A DNA stretch of 64,000 bases from contig JAKAMG010000006.1 in NCBI GenBank assembly GCA_021812985.1, positions 1 through 64,000 of the forward strand, written 5' to 3'. The notes under the pieces were generated by a model. That model did no database searches. It was not told the DNA's origin and saw only the letters and a program-made list of their open reading frames with translations. Shown here in pieces: positions 1-9,806 of the stretch (positions within the stretch are counted from its first letter, which is position 1; each line of letters opens with the position of its first letter). The DNA is from Bacteroidota bacterium (GTDB taxonomy: Bacteria > Bacteroidota > Ignavibacteria > Kryptoniales > JAKASW01). The position numbers and the translations under genes were made by a program.

Positions 1-211
1 AGGCCAAATCCGCGTTGACATATTCGACGCGCTCATTGCCTGAAACACGTTTAACTTCAGAGGCCACGGATTGTCCTTTTCGGCTGTCACGGCCGTGTAG
101 GATTAAAGTCGCCCCGCGACGGGCCATGCGGAGCGCAGCGAGTTTCCCCAGACCGTCCGTCGAGCCGGTGATCATCACTACTTTGTTTAACAGGTCTATG
201 GTCGTTTCCAA
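1..211 (-). CDS. Short-chain dehydrogenase/reductase (SDR), 5' part only, runs off the window start
   Basis: Reverse-strand translation from a TTG at 211 gives (M)ETTIDLLNKVVMITGSTDGLGKLAALRMARRGATLILHGRDSRKGQSVASEVKRVSGNERVEYVNADLA; Rossmann TGxxxGLG motif typical of SDR. Not in the ORF track because it is truncated. Confidence 0.82.
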   Translation of the reverse strand, partial: METTIDLLNKVVMITGSTDGLGKLAALRMARRGATLILHGRDSRKGQSVASEVKRVSGNERVEYVNADLA

Positions 212-325
212 TGTAATCTGATTTCAGTTATTGCTTGGAGTAATTTTGGCGATTCATATTAAAGAACAATAAGAGCCACGATGGCGGTTCCATTTCTTCA
301 CCGTTGGTTGAGGATGACGCCCGCG

Positions 326-1963
326 TCAGAACCTGTAGCTGAATCCGCCCATGACTGAAGTATAGGTGGTGCTTCCTGAAAAAGTCCCTTGGTAAAAGAA
401 ATTCAGAAAAAGGCCGCCGAAGAATCGGGTGCTGAAAGTGACGTTCGATTGATTTTGCAGAATGCCCAGACTCCCGGTCTTGTAGTCTACATGCATGTAC
501 CCGGCGCTTATGTTCGAAGAGTTGAACGGAAGCCATTTGTATAGGTTTATTCCGTAAGTATATCCCTGCAGGAATCCGCTGAACGTCCGGTCGTATGAAA
601 GAGTCGCAGAGATGCCGATCAATGGGATGTCAGATTGAGTGAGAGAGACGGTCGCGTTTCTGGTTGGGCTGAGGTCGCCCTCCTGAAAACTGTAACCAGC
701 GCCGAGGCTGATCTGCGTCCTGAAGGAGGGGTGGAGGTAAAACCCGAGTCTGAAATTGTGTCTGAGCTGATTCTGACTTAGCAGCAGGCTGTCCAGAGTG
801 CTCCCGAACGTCTGATAGTATATGGTATTCCGCTGGGTGTTGTATGAAAAATCAACCGAGAAGAGACTCACGGGCGAATAGAGAGATGAGAAGTAAAAGT
901 CAGTCAATGAGAATGAGGACTGCGGTATCCCAGCGCTGATTTTGAAAAGATCCACCTGTGCTGACATATACAGGTTGAGGTAGCTCGTTGGACTGCTCGT
1001 GTGCTGGAGATAAATGAATCTCCTGTCGGTGGACATGCCGTTGTTTTGCTGGAACAGTCCCAACGTGCTTTGCAGCAGCCCGGACGCCGTCGTGTCAGTT
1101 CGCGTCAGATATCCTCCGACCTGGAACAGGTTCGGATTATAACCGAGCGTGTAGAAATCAGGTCTGGACCCGACCACCTCGCCTAACTTGTAGGCCCCGA
1201 ACTGTTCCTCGAACTGGAGGCCATCAATCGGTCCGACACCGGACAACTCTCTGTTTATGTGCCTCCCGGCCCACATCCTGAAGGTAGTTCCCTTGTATTG
1301 AGCTGCCAGGTCATACACCCTGAGGTTTGACAGCGGCGAACCCCGAATCCCTTTCCACTGGCTGCCTAGATATGAGTAGTTCATATAGCTCGAAAATGAG
1401 ACCGGACTCCCGAGTACGTTATCGCCGTTGAAGTTCAGAGAATAATTCCACCTTTGTATTTTCGGTGACGATGCGAAATTTGAGAAGTTGGAATATGAAT
1501 TCGCGCTTATCCCTCCGTAATACCTCGGGGAATGTTCCGAATTGAATCTCACCACAGGGCGAGTTTCGTCCCGCGCGGTTTCAGCCACGGGAACAGGCTT
1601 TTGCGCTGCAGGGGAAACCTCTGCCGTTGAAGGTCCTGGCTCTTCAACCCTGGCGAGTACATAGACGTGTTCTCCAACCTTCAAACTAGGCTTCCCAATT
1701 ATTGGCCCGGCGCATGACTGAGATGAGAGATACTTAACCACCATGATAGGGAGCGGACCATTTGCGAAAACGGAGAACACCGTATCTCCCGCCGCGATGC
1801 CTTTCGTATCGGCAAACTGAACGTACGCGTTTTGTATTGTGATGAAGGATATCGTCCCGGATTTCCGCCTGAGACTGTCCGTCTGTGCATGTGAAATGGC
1901 ATACGGGACCAGAGACAGTATCATGAAAAACGCGAACGAAATGGACTGCCGACGCCGTTTCAT
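326..1963 (-). CDS. Predicted outer-membrane beta-barrel protein, downstream partner of the multiheme cytochrome
   Basis: 545 aa, signal peptide (MKRRRQSISFAFFMILSLVPYAISHAQ), short N-terminal soluble region, then alternating aromatic/polar strands and a C-terminal aromatic residue (GGFSYRF). Start codon overlaps the cytochrome stop codon. Confidence 0.7.
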   Translation of the reverse strand: MKRRRQSISFAFFMILSLVPYAISHAQTDSLRRKSGTISFITIQNAYVQFADTKGIAAGDTVFSVFANGPLPIMVVKYLSSQSCAGPIIGKPSLKVGEHVYVLARVEEPGPSTAEVSPAAQKPVPVAETARDETRPVVRFNSEHSPRYYGGISANSYSNFSNFASSPKIQRWNYSLNFNGDNVLGSPVSFSSYMNYSYLGSQWKGIRGSPLSNLRVYDLAAQYKGTTFRMWAGRHINRELSGVGPIDGLQFEEQFGAYKLGEVVGSRPDFYTLGYNPNLFQVGGYLTRTDTTASGLLQSTLGLFQQNNGMSTDRRFIYLQHTSSPTSYLNLYMSAQVDLFKISAGIPQSSFSLTDFYFSSLYSPVSLFSVDFSYNTQRNTIYYQTFGSTLDSLLLSQNQLRHNFRLGFYLHPSFRTQISLGAGYSFQEGDLSPTRNATVSLTQSDIPLIGISATLSYDRTFSGFLQGYTYGINLYKWLPFNSSNISAGYMHVDYKTGSLGILQNQSNVTFSTRFFGGLFLNFFYQGTFSGSTTYTSVMGGFSYRF

Positions 1964-3402
1964 CAGTCTCCCCCACTACCTGTGGGATGACAGCTGTAAC
2001 AGGATGTCGGGCTGTACACATAATTCTGCACGTCTCCGTGCTCCCGGTCAGTAGTCGACTGACTGTGACAAGTATTCGTGCAAGAGAACTGCGCGAAGTT
2101 GGAGCTGTTGATATGGCAGGTGGAGCAGGAGACGTTATGACTTCCGGTCAGAGGGAAGAAACTTGTGTGGTCAAACGTAGACGGCGACCATGCGGTCTGC
2201 GAATGACAGAGCGTGCAGTCAGTTGGGAACCCGGCGCCCGTATGGGATGGGTCGGTGGTTGCACTGTAATCTTTCTGATGACATCCGTAGCATGTGGCCG
2301 GCGCCGTTGTGTAGTTGCCGTTGTGGCACTGATCGCAGGTCAACGAAGTATGCGCTCCGGTGATAACATAGTACTTGCTGTGAACGGCGAATGTCGCGGG
2401 GGACCAACCGGGATTTGTCGTATGGCATGTCGAGCAATCGTTGGAAAGGGCGAGGGCAGTGTGGCTCGGATTTGTAGTTGCCTGATAATTGCTCTGGTGG
2501 CAAGTAATACAGGCGGTCGATGTGTTGGTGTATCCCGAAGCGTGACATTGGGCGCACTGCAGATTAGCGTGCCCCGCAGTAAGAGGGAAGCCGGTCTTGT
2601 TGTGGTCGAATGTCGCGTTGAGCCAGCTCGTAATCGTATGACATTGTGAGCAGTCGTGGGGAAATCCTGATGTCACGTGGTTCGGGTCTGTGGCGCCTGC
2701 GAAAGCAGAGCTGTGGCACGAATAGCAGTCAGTGGAGAGTCCCTTGAAGTTGCCTCCCTTCGCGTGGCAGGCATAACAGTCCTGAATATTGTGCCCTCCC
2801 ACGAGCGGGAAGAAGCTGTGGTTAAAGTTGCCCGAAGACCATACAAGGCCGGCGACTGCATGGCAGTCCTGACACTGCGTCGAGAATCCTGCCTGCACAT
2901 GGTTTGGGGACGTGGTGGCGTAATATTCCTTTGAGTGGCAGGTAACGCAGGCAACGTTGATCGGCGGGAAGTACAGCCGGGAATAGCCGCTGTGGCACGC
3001 GGAGCAATCAGCAGTCTGATGCGCCCCCACGAGAGGGAAGCGAGTCCGCTGGTGCAGCTCGCCAGTCTCAGGTATCAGCCATGTCGAAGGGGTGTGGCAC
3101 CTTGCGCAGTCCGGACCTACTGAGTTCTGATGCACATCCTGGTGACACGATTTGCACTGCGTCGGAGTCCCGGAGAAGTCGAGGTTTGAATGACACGACC
3201 TGCAGCCGACCGAGGTATGCTGACCGACGAGCCTGAAACCGGTCTCGTCATGATTGAACTTCATGTCTGAGCGGAGTACATCCCACCCTGCCGCGACGTG
3301 GCAGTTGGAGCAATCTATTTTGAACCCCTTTCCGTGGGGGGACTGGGCATAGGCCAATGAGGCCGAAAGCAAAAGCGCCATGACAAGGGCGGGTACACGC
3401 AT
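1963..3402 (-). CDS. Multiheme c-type cytochrome, 18 CXXCH plus one CXXXCH
   Basis: 479 aa with signal peptide (MRVPALVMALLLSASLAYAQ); heme-binding motifs counted directly in the translation. Confidence 0.96.
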   Translation of the reverse strand: MRVPALVMALLLSASLAYAQSPHGKGFKIDCSNCHVAAGWDVLRSDMKFNHDETGFRLVGQHTSVGCRSCHSNLDFSGTPTQCKSCHQDVHQNSVGPDCARCHTPSTWLIPETGELHQRTRFPLVGAHQTADCSACHSGYSRLYFPPINVACVTCHSKEYYATTSPNHVQAGFSTQCQDCHAVAGLVWSSGNFNHSFFPLVGGHNIQDCYACHAKGGNFKGLSTDCYSCHSSAFAGATDPNHVTSGFPHDCSQCHTITSWLNATFDHNKTGFPLTAGHANLQCAQCHASGYTNTSTACITCHQSNYQATTNPSHTALALSNDCSTCHTTNPGWSPATFAVHSKYYVITGAHTSLTCDQCHNGNYTTAPATCYGCHQKDYSATTDPSHTGAGFPTDCTLCHSQTAWSPSTFDHTSFFPLTGSHNVSCSTCHINSSNFAQFSCTNTCHSQSTTDREHGDVQNYVYSPTSCYSCHPTGSGGD

Positions 3403-3798
3403 CCTGCTAGCTCCGTCTTTTATTCTATGGTTTCTTCAGCACTCAAAGCTAAGGTGCGTCGACTCGTCCTTCTACCTGCCTAAGGATAAACAAGCGGAAA
3501 TACATTTTCAAGTATGGAAATCTTTTTGGAAGGGGGGAAAAGTCCCATGCCCGATATCATTTGAGCTCGCATCGGCAGAGAGAGCCCGTCAAGGCACATC
3601 AGCAGCTGGGCCTGTGGTGGACGTAGCGGCTCATTTCATGGTTATTTCATCCGTATGAGATAAATTTTTAACCGAAGCCTTTTTCATCATGAAGGACGCC
3701 CCAAACTGGTTTGACGCTTATCTTTGAACCGGTGGCGGAAGCGGCAAGCCCTTCCAATGAGTTGGGATAACAAAAGTTAACATGCGCCATAATATGAA

Positions 3799-5067
3799 AT
3801 GAAGTCCAATAACATCTCTGCAGTGATTGTCTGTTCCATTCTTCTCCTCACTGGGCGGAGTGTTTACGCCCAGGGAGCTCCCAAATCGTTAACAGAGTAC
3901 CTCTCCGCGGCGATGAGATCGAACCCGCTGCTTGCTTCGGCAGCTCAGGACAGGGTTTCTGCGGAGTACTCTGGGAGGTCGATCAGGGAGGCGTACCGTC
4001 CCCAAATCGGGATTACTTCTCATTTGATTGTGGCACCTGGATATGACCCCGCCATAACTAACGGAGGGGAGCTGGGTGCTCAACTGACCGCTTCCTACAC
4101 GCTGTACGACGGGGGTACTAGCTCGCTCGAAATCGAGAGAGGCGATTTGGGCACGACGCGTGGCAAACTCGGCGAGGCGCGGCTAAGGGCCGACGTGGTT
4201 TACTCCGTTTCCACCGCGTACGTCGATGCCGTGCGACAGAAAAGGGAACTTGGCGTCATCCGTAACGAGTACGATTTGCTGAGCGACTACCTAGTGCTGG
4301 TCAAACAGCTTCACGCTGCGGGTCAGGGAAGCGAGACGGACGTTTTAAAAACAACCGTCGATTTAAACAATGTGGCTGTCGACATGAGCACACGACGAGT
4401 CGCGTATGCAAGCGCACTTTTGTCCCTCGCGCAGGTTTGCGGCCTCCCGTCGAGCGAGGTGACGGATGTTGATACTTCCGTCGTGTCTGTCAGCTATGAC
4501 TCCGTGTTCAACGCGCGGCAGAATGTCGATCTCGCCTCACTTGATCTCGCACAGAAGGATGCGGAACTTCAGGCGCGCATCGCGGGGTCGAGGCTCGGGC
4601 CTACTGTCTCCGTAGGCGCTGATGCGGGTGCGCTGACATCTCTACCCAACCTTCAGCAGGGTTTGGCGAACGTTTTCGGCGCCTCTGTTATGGTCTCGGT
4701 CTCAATGCCGGTCTTCACGCTTGGCTCTCTCGAGGACAATTATAATGCCGCTCAGGCGGCCGAGAAGAGCGTTTCGCTTCGGAACCGCTATTCGAGAGAC
4801 GAGGTATCGAGCGAGTTTATAAAGACAAGAAACGCAATTGCCCAGGCTGATTCGCAGATCACGGCTCTGAAAAGCAATCTTGATATTGCTGATGAGAACC
4901 TTCTCCTCACGAAGTCGAGGTATGCGGGCGGAAGCGGGCTGAGCCTCGAAGTTCTTGACGCCATAAGGAGCGTCAACCAAATCAGGCTGTCTATCGAGGA
5001 GGCAAGGGCAAGCCGAGCCATGAGCGAACTGAAATTGAACAGGTTGAACTATAACGGAGCCGATTGA
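3799..5067 (+). CDS. TolC family outer membrane efflux protein
   Basis: 422 aa, signal peptide, TolC-like helical repeats (LTEYLSAAMRSNPLLASAAQDRVSAEYSGRSIREAYRPQIG...), adjacent to MFP and RND genes. Confidence 0.9.
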   Translation: MKSNNISAVIVCSILLLTGRSVYAQGAPKSLTEYLSAAMRSNPLLASAAQDRVSAEYSGRSIREAYRPQIGITSHLIVAPGYDPAITNGGELGAQLTASYTLYDGGTSSLEIERGDLGTTRGKLGEARLRADVVYSVSTAYVDAVRQKRELGVIRNEYDLLSDYLVLVKQLHAAGQGSETDVLKTTVDLNNVAVDMSTRRVAYASALLSLAQVCGLPSSEVTDVDTSVVSVSYDSVFNARQNVDLASLDLAQKDAELQARIAGSRLGPTVSVGADAGALTSLPNLQQGLANVFGASVMVSVSMPVFTLGSLEDNYNAAQAAEKSVSLRNRYSRDEVSSEFIKTRNAIAQADSQITALKSNLDIADENLLLTKSRYAGGSGLSLEVLDAIRSVNQIRLSIEEARASRAMSELKLNRLNYNGAD

Positions 5068-5069
5068 TA

Positions 5070-6053
5070 ATGACCCGAAGAATTTCCGTCCTGACACTAA
5101 TTCTATCTCTCTCTGGTATTGTCGTCGGCTGCGGTTCAGGCAAGGACGACAGCCCCGCGGACGTGAAGCCGCGCGCGAAAGTTGAGATTGCGCTGGCACG
5201 GCTCGGCAACATTGACAACACTGTAAGCACCACCGGTTCATTCCAGGTCCTCCGCGACGAAAAAGTGAAATCCACCATTTCCGGAAAGATTGAGAGAGTG
5301 TTCGTCAGGGAAGGGGATGCCGTGAAAAGGGGTGAAGTCCTCGTCACAATTATGTCGCAGGAATCGAACGCCGCCATCGAGGGGGCGAGGGAGTTGATGG
5401 GACAGGCGAAGACAGCCGCCGCGAAAAGCGAGGCCGAGAAAGCCTTGAAACTCGCTGAGGGAACCGCGGCGTTGGCGAAGATCACCGCACCATTCGACGG
5501 CGCTGTCTCGAACAGGTTTGTGACCGAAGGCGAGCTCGTGAATGCCGGCAGCGATCTCCTTGAGATGATCGATCCGCAGACTGAGTATTTCGTCGCGGAC
5601 GTGCCGGTGAGCTTGCTTCCGTCGATCCGTGCGGGTGAGACTGCTGAGCTATTCATCCCCAATCTCAGCGGCAACGGTATACGCGGCATCGTTGAATCCG
5701 TAAACCCGGCCACTGATCCCAACAGCCAAAGCGTCCCCGTCAGAATAGGTTTCCAGGCCGACCGGACCGCCATCCCTGCAGGTACTTTTGGAAACGTCAG
5801 AATAAAAATCGGGATGGAAACTTCGGTCATACTTGTCCCGAAGCAGGCCGTTTATCACGACGATGAACTCGACAGATATCTTGTCTGGCGGATACAGGGG
5901 GATTCTCTGGCGCTACTCACACAGGTTCAGATTGGACTTACGGATTCATCCCGCATCGAGATAAAGTCCGGTCTTAAACCCGGCGACGCCATCGCCACGG
6001 TCGGCGGGTACGGCCTGCCGGATTCAACAGCTGTCACCGTGGTCAAGGAATAG
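5070..6053 (+). CDS. RND efflux periplasmic adaptor (membrane fusion protein)
   Basis: Lipoprotein-like signal (GIVVGCGSG), biotinyl-lipoyl-like segment (VKSTISGKIERVFVREGDAVKRGEVLVTI), ITAPFDGAV motif. ORF track starts at TTG 5064; ATG 5070 preferred. Confidence 0.93.
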   Translation: MTRRISVLTLILSLSGIVVGCGSGKDDSPADVKPRAKVEIALARLGNIDNTVSTTGSFQVLRDEKVKSTISGKIERVFVREGDAVKRGEVLVTIMSQESNAAIEGARELMGQAKTAAAKSEAEKALKLAEGTAALAKITAPFDGAVSNRFVTEGELVNAGSDLLEMIDPQTEYFVADVPVSLLPSIRAGETAELFIPNLSGNGIRGIVESVNPATDPNSQSVPVRIGFQADRTAIPAGTFGNVRIKIGMETSVILVPKQAVYHDDELDRYLVWRIQGDSLALLTQVQIGLTDSSRIEIKSGLKPGDAIATVGGYGLPDSTAVTVVKE

Positions 6054-6067
6054 GTGGTCGGGGCAAT

Positions 6068-9000
6068 ATGAAATTTTACGAGTTTATCTCCGCGCATAAG
6101 AAGGGTATCATCTTCATCGTCTCGATACTTAGTGTCGGGGGGCTCGTTTCGCTTTTCTCCATGCCAATCTCATTGTTCCCAAACATAGACTTCCCGCGGA
6201 TAGTCATGCTGGCAGACAACGGCGAAGAGCCAGCGAACAGGATGATGATTGACGTGACTCGTCCGCTCGAGGAGGCGGCGAGGTCTGTCCCGGGCGTGAC
6301 AAGGGTGAAGTCCGCCACAAGCCGCGGCTCGTCTGAAGTCGACGTAAGCTTCAAGTGGGGGACGGATATCATCCAGGCGCTTGAGCTTCTGCAGGGAGAA
6401 GTCGCGAGCATCCGCAACCAGCTTCCGCCAACGGTCTCTATACAGATAGCGAGGATGAACGCTACCGTCTTTCCAATCGAGGGCTTCAGTCTCGTTTCGG
6501 ATTCGTTGAACCAGGTCCAGCTTCGCGACCTTGCCTACTATACCATCAGGCCGGTGCTGACAAGGATAAACGGGATCGCGCAGGTGGTGGTACAAGGAGG
6601 GAACAAGAGGGAGTTTCTCGTCGATGTCGACCCGGAAAAACTGCAGAGTTACGGGTTAAGCGTCGCGAATGTCGTGTCCGCAGTAAACAGCACGAACTTC
6701 GTCTCATCGACGGGCCTGGTGCAGCGGAACTATCAGATCTACCTTACTCTCGTCGACGGCCTTTACAAGAATCTGGATGACATCAGGAACACCGTGGTTA
6801 CTTTCAGGAACGGTACTCCAATTACTATCGGTCAGGTCGCGACGGTCAAGCCATCCGAGAAGATCGAGTACGTCCGGATAACCGCTGACGGAAAGCCAGC
6901 CGTGCTTGTGTATGTCGTACGCCAGCCTGGCGGCAACACGGTAGAAATCGGGAAGCAAGTCCGTGCTGCGCTTGCGGGGCTCAGAAGCGAAATCCCGCCG
7001 GGGGTGCGCGTCAAATATTTCTACGACCAGGGCGACTTCATCAGTAGCTCCATCGGGAGCGCGAGGGACTCGATCATCATAGGGCTTTTCCTTGCTATCT
7101 TAATCATCTTCGCATTCCTCAGAAGCGTCAGAATCGGTTCGGTTGCCGTGATTACCGTTCCCGCAGTCTTTGCCACGACGGTTCTATTTCTCGATTTGCT
7201 CGGATATACGCTGAACATCATGACGTTGGGGGGCATAGCGGCTGCCGTCGGACTCGTCATCGACGACAACGTGGTGATGATAGAAAATATCTTCAGGAAC
7301 ATGAGATTCGAGCGGGAGAGCAAGAGCAGAGCCACTGCGCAATCGATGAGGGAGATTCTGCCCGCGATCATCGGCTCATCGCTCAGCTCGATAATCGTTT
7401 TTGCCCCATTCGCGTTCCTCTACGGCGTCACGGGTGCCTTCTTCAAGCCGCTCGCTGTGACGATGGCCGTCTCTCTCGGCGTATCCATGATATACTCCTT
7501 GGTGTTCGTTCCTATACTCGCTGAGAAGTTCATAAGACAGAAGGATATCGACCTCGAGGTGGCCAGAGAGGAGAAATCGCGCCACAGAATAAGTCTCATT
7601 TATGACCGTATCCTCGGCGCTCTCCTGAAGAGAAGCTATCTTGGCCCGATCTTCGCTGTGATCGTCCTCTTCGGCACATTCATGCTGTACCAGAATATAG
7701 GGAGTGACTTCATGCCGCGAATGGACGAAGGATCCTTCGTCCTGGACTTTCTCTCCCCTCCTGGCACTTCGCTCCAGGAGACAAACCGGATGCTCGACCA
7801 GGTGGAGAAGATCATCATGTCCGTTCCGGAGGTCGAATCATATTCGCGGCGGGAGGGGACACAGCTCGGTTTCTTCATAACCGAACCCAACAACGGCGAT
7901 TTCCTCATCAGGTTGAAAAAGGACAGGAAGCGTTCGGTGTTTCAAATCATGGATGAGCTGAGAAGGAAGATCGAGGCTTCCGAACCCGCGCTGCAAATCG
8001 ATTTCGGCCAGGCAATGCAGGACCTAATTGGCGATCTTACGAACTCGCCATCTCCCATACAGATAAAGATTTTCGGTCCGAACCAGGAGGTCATACAAAG
8101 GAAGGCCAATGAAGTCGCTGATTTGATATCGGCGGTGCCGGGTGTCGTAGATGTCTTCAACGGCATTACTATCAGCGGCCCCTCGATCGTCGTTCATCCC
8201 GATCCGGTGCTCGCAGCAAGGGCCGGGCTGACTATGTCGGATGTTCAATCCCAGCTCTCTACAATCATGAACGGAACCGCTGACACCTACGTCCTCGAAG
8301 GTGAAAAGCTTATTGCGGTCCGAGTCAGGTATCCCGAGAAGTATCATGCGATGCTTCAGGCCATCGAGAATGTCAAGCTCAGATCTCCAAACGGTTTCTA
8401 TGTCCCGGTGAGCAGTATAGCGACCGTGGACATACTCAAAGGCCAGAGCGAGATCGACCGGGAAGACCTGAAACTGACGGATGCCGTTTCCGCGAGGATC
8501 GAGGGGAGAGACCTTGGAAGCACAATATCGGACATTCAAAAGAGTCTTCGCGCGCATCTTGTGCTTCCGCAGGGGGTGACGTACACCTTCGGAGGGTTGT
8601 ACCAGAGCCAGCAGGAATCATTCCGAAGCCTTCTGCTGGTGCTCATCGCCGCCTCCGTTCTGGTAATAGCTCTCATGATTCTTGAGTTTGAGAGTTTCTC
8701 GATTCCTATCGCAGTGTTTTCGACCAACCTCACGTCGCTCTTCGGCGTAATCCTCGCGCTCCTCGTTACCGGAATAACCTTTAACATCTCGAGCTTTGTC
8801 GGCATGATCATGATGGTCGGAATTGTGCACGAGAACGGCGTGTTCATAGTGCACATGATACAGGAGATAGGGCGCGAGAAAGGGTACACGGTCGACACTG
8901 TAATTGAGGCTACGAAGGTACGGGCGAGGCCGATATTGATGACTACTTTCGCGGCCGTATTCGCATTGATGCCGTTGGCGCTCGGCATCGGGGCGGGCGC

Positions 9001-9112
9001 ACAGATGCAGCAGCCTCTCGCCGTCGCGGTCATCGGAGGATTCCTCCTTTCGAGCTTCCTCCTTCTCTTTGAGCTCCCAATGCTTTACGTCTTTCTCAAC
9101 CGGATTAAATAG
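6068..9112 (+). CDS. RND-family efflux transporter permease (HAE/AcrB-like)
   Basis: 1014 aa; MKFYEFISAHKKGIIFIVSILSVGGLVSLFSMPISLFPNIDFPRIVM..., GGIAAAVGLVIDDNVVMIENIFR motif, internal duplication of TM blocks. Confidence 0.97.
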   Translation: MKFYEFISAHKKGIIFIVSILSVGGLVSLFSMPISLFPNIDFPRIVMLADNGEEPANRMMIDVTRPLEEAARSVPGVTRVKSATSRGSSEVDVSFKWGTDIIQALELLQGEVASIRNQLPPTVSIQIARMNATVFPIEGFSLVSDSLNQVQLRDLAYYTIRPVLTRINGIAQVVVQGGNKREFLVDVDPEKLQSYGLSVANVVSAVNSTNFVSSTGLVQRNYQIYLTLVDGLYKNLDDIRNTVVTFRNGTPITIGQVATVKPSEKIEYVRITADGKPAVLVYVVRQPGGNTVEIGKQVRAALAGLRSEIPPGVRVKYFYDQGDFISSSIGSARDSIIIGLFLAILIIFAFLRSVRIGSVAVITVPAVFATTVLFLDLLGYTLNIMTLGGIAAAVGLVIDDNVVMIENIFRNMRFERESKSRATAQSMREILPAIIGSSLSSIIVFAPFAFLYGVTGAFFKPLAVTMAVSLGVSMIYSLVFVPILAEKFIRQKDIDLEVAREEKSRHRISLIYDRILGALLKRSYLGPIFAVIVLFGTFMLYQNIGSDFMPRMDEGSFVLDFLSPPGTSLQETNRMLDQVEKIIMSVPEVESYSRREGTQLGFFITEPNNGDFLIRLKKDRKRSVFQIMDELRRKIEASEPALQIDFGQAMQDLIGDLTNSPSPIQIKIFGPNQEVIQRKANEVADLISAVPGVVDVFNGITISGPSIVVHPDPVLAARAGLTMSDVQSQLSTIMNGTADTYVLEGEKLIAVRVRYPEKYHAMLQAIENVKLRSPNGFYVPVSSIATVDILKGQSEIDREDLKLTDAVSARIEGRDLGSTISDIQKSLRAHLVLPQGVTYTFGGLYQSQQESFRSLLLVLIAASVLVIALMILEFESFSIPIAVFSTNLTSLFGVILALLVTGITFNISSFVGMIMMVGIVHENGVFIVHMIQEIGREKGYTVDTVIEATKVRARPILMTTFAAVFALMPLALGIGAGAQMQQPLAVAVIGGFLLSSFLLLFELPMLYVFLNRIK

Positions 9113-9125
9113 AAGAGCCCAGCTT

Positions 9126-9806
9126 ATGCGCATCCTTCTCGTGGAAGATGACCGGAGCCTGCAACGCACTCTCGTCCGATTGTTCAAGACGCAGAATTTT
9201 GCCGTGGATGCCACGGCATTCGGTAAAGAAGCATCCTTTCTGGCAAAGACAAACGACTACGATGTCGTCGTTCTGGATATAATGCTCCCGGACATTGACG
9301 GCTACGAGGTTTGCCGGCAAATCAGGAAGGAGGGGGTGAAAACGCCTGTCATGATGCTGACGGCGCTTGATGACGTTGGGAACAAAATAAAGGGGTTAGA
9401 CACAGGCGCTGACGACTACCTTCCTAAACCGTTCCACGCGGGGGAGCTTCTGGCGCGCGTCCGGGCGCTCGCGAGACGCCTTTCTGATGAAAAAACGTCC
9501 GTACTCCAACTATCCGACCTTGAGCTGGACGCGTCAGCGAGGAAGGCGTTCCGCGGCGGGAAAGATCTGAAGCTCTCAGCCAAGGAATTTGCCCTCCTCG
9601 AATACCTTCTCATGAACAGGAAAAGAATCGTGACAAGGGGGGAAATGGCCGAGCACGTCTGGGATCTAAATTTTGATCCGAGAAGCAACGTCATCGACGC
9701 TTTCATTAAACTCCTCAGGAAGAAAGTTGACGCTGGGCACAAGCTGAAATTAATCAGGACTGTTCGCGGCATCGGCTACACCATTTCATCCGACGATGAG
9801 AAATGA
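9126..9806 (+). CDS. OmpR-family response regulator (REC + winged helix)
   Basis: MRILLVEDDRSLQRTLVRLF..., DVVVLDIMLPDIDGYEVCRQIR, TGADDYLPKPFHAGELLARVRAL, C-terminal RNVIDAFIKLLRKKVD...RTVRGIGYTI. Start refined to ATG 9126. Confidence 0.95.
   Translation: MRILLVEDDRSLQRTLVRLFKTQNFAVDATAFGKEASFLAKTNDYDVVVLDIMLPDIDGYEVCRQIRKEGVKTPVMMLTALDDVGNKIKGLDTGADDYLPKPFHAGELLARVRALARRLSDEKTSVLQLSDLELDASARKAFRGGKDLKLSAKEFALLEYLLMNRKRIVTRGEMAEHVWDLNFDPRSNVIDAFIKLLRKKVDAGHKLKLIRTVRGIGYTISSDDEK

Noticed and set aside
15-221. 68-aa plus-strand ORF at the window start
   Set aside because: Antisense to the truncated SDR gene on the minus strand.
1987-2649. 220-aa plus-strand ORF
   Set aside because: Antisense to the multiheme cytochrome; open frame is a by-product of CXXCH codon bias.
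4991-5830. 279-aa minus-strand ORF
   Set aside because: Antisense to the RND adaptor gene, with low-complexity Ser/Thr/Pro composition typical of a shadow ORF.
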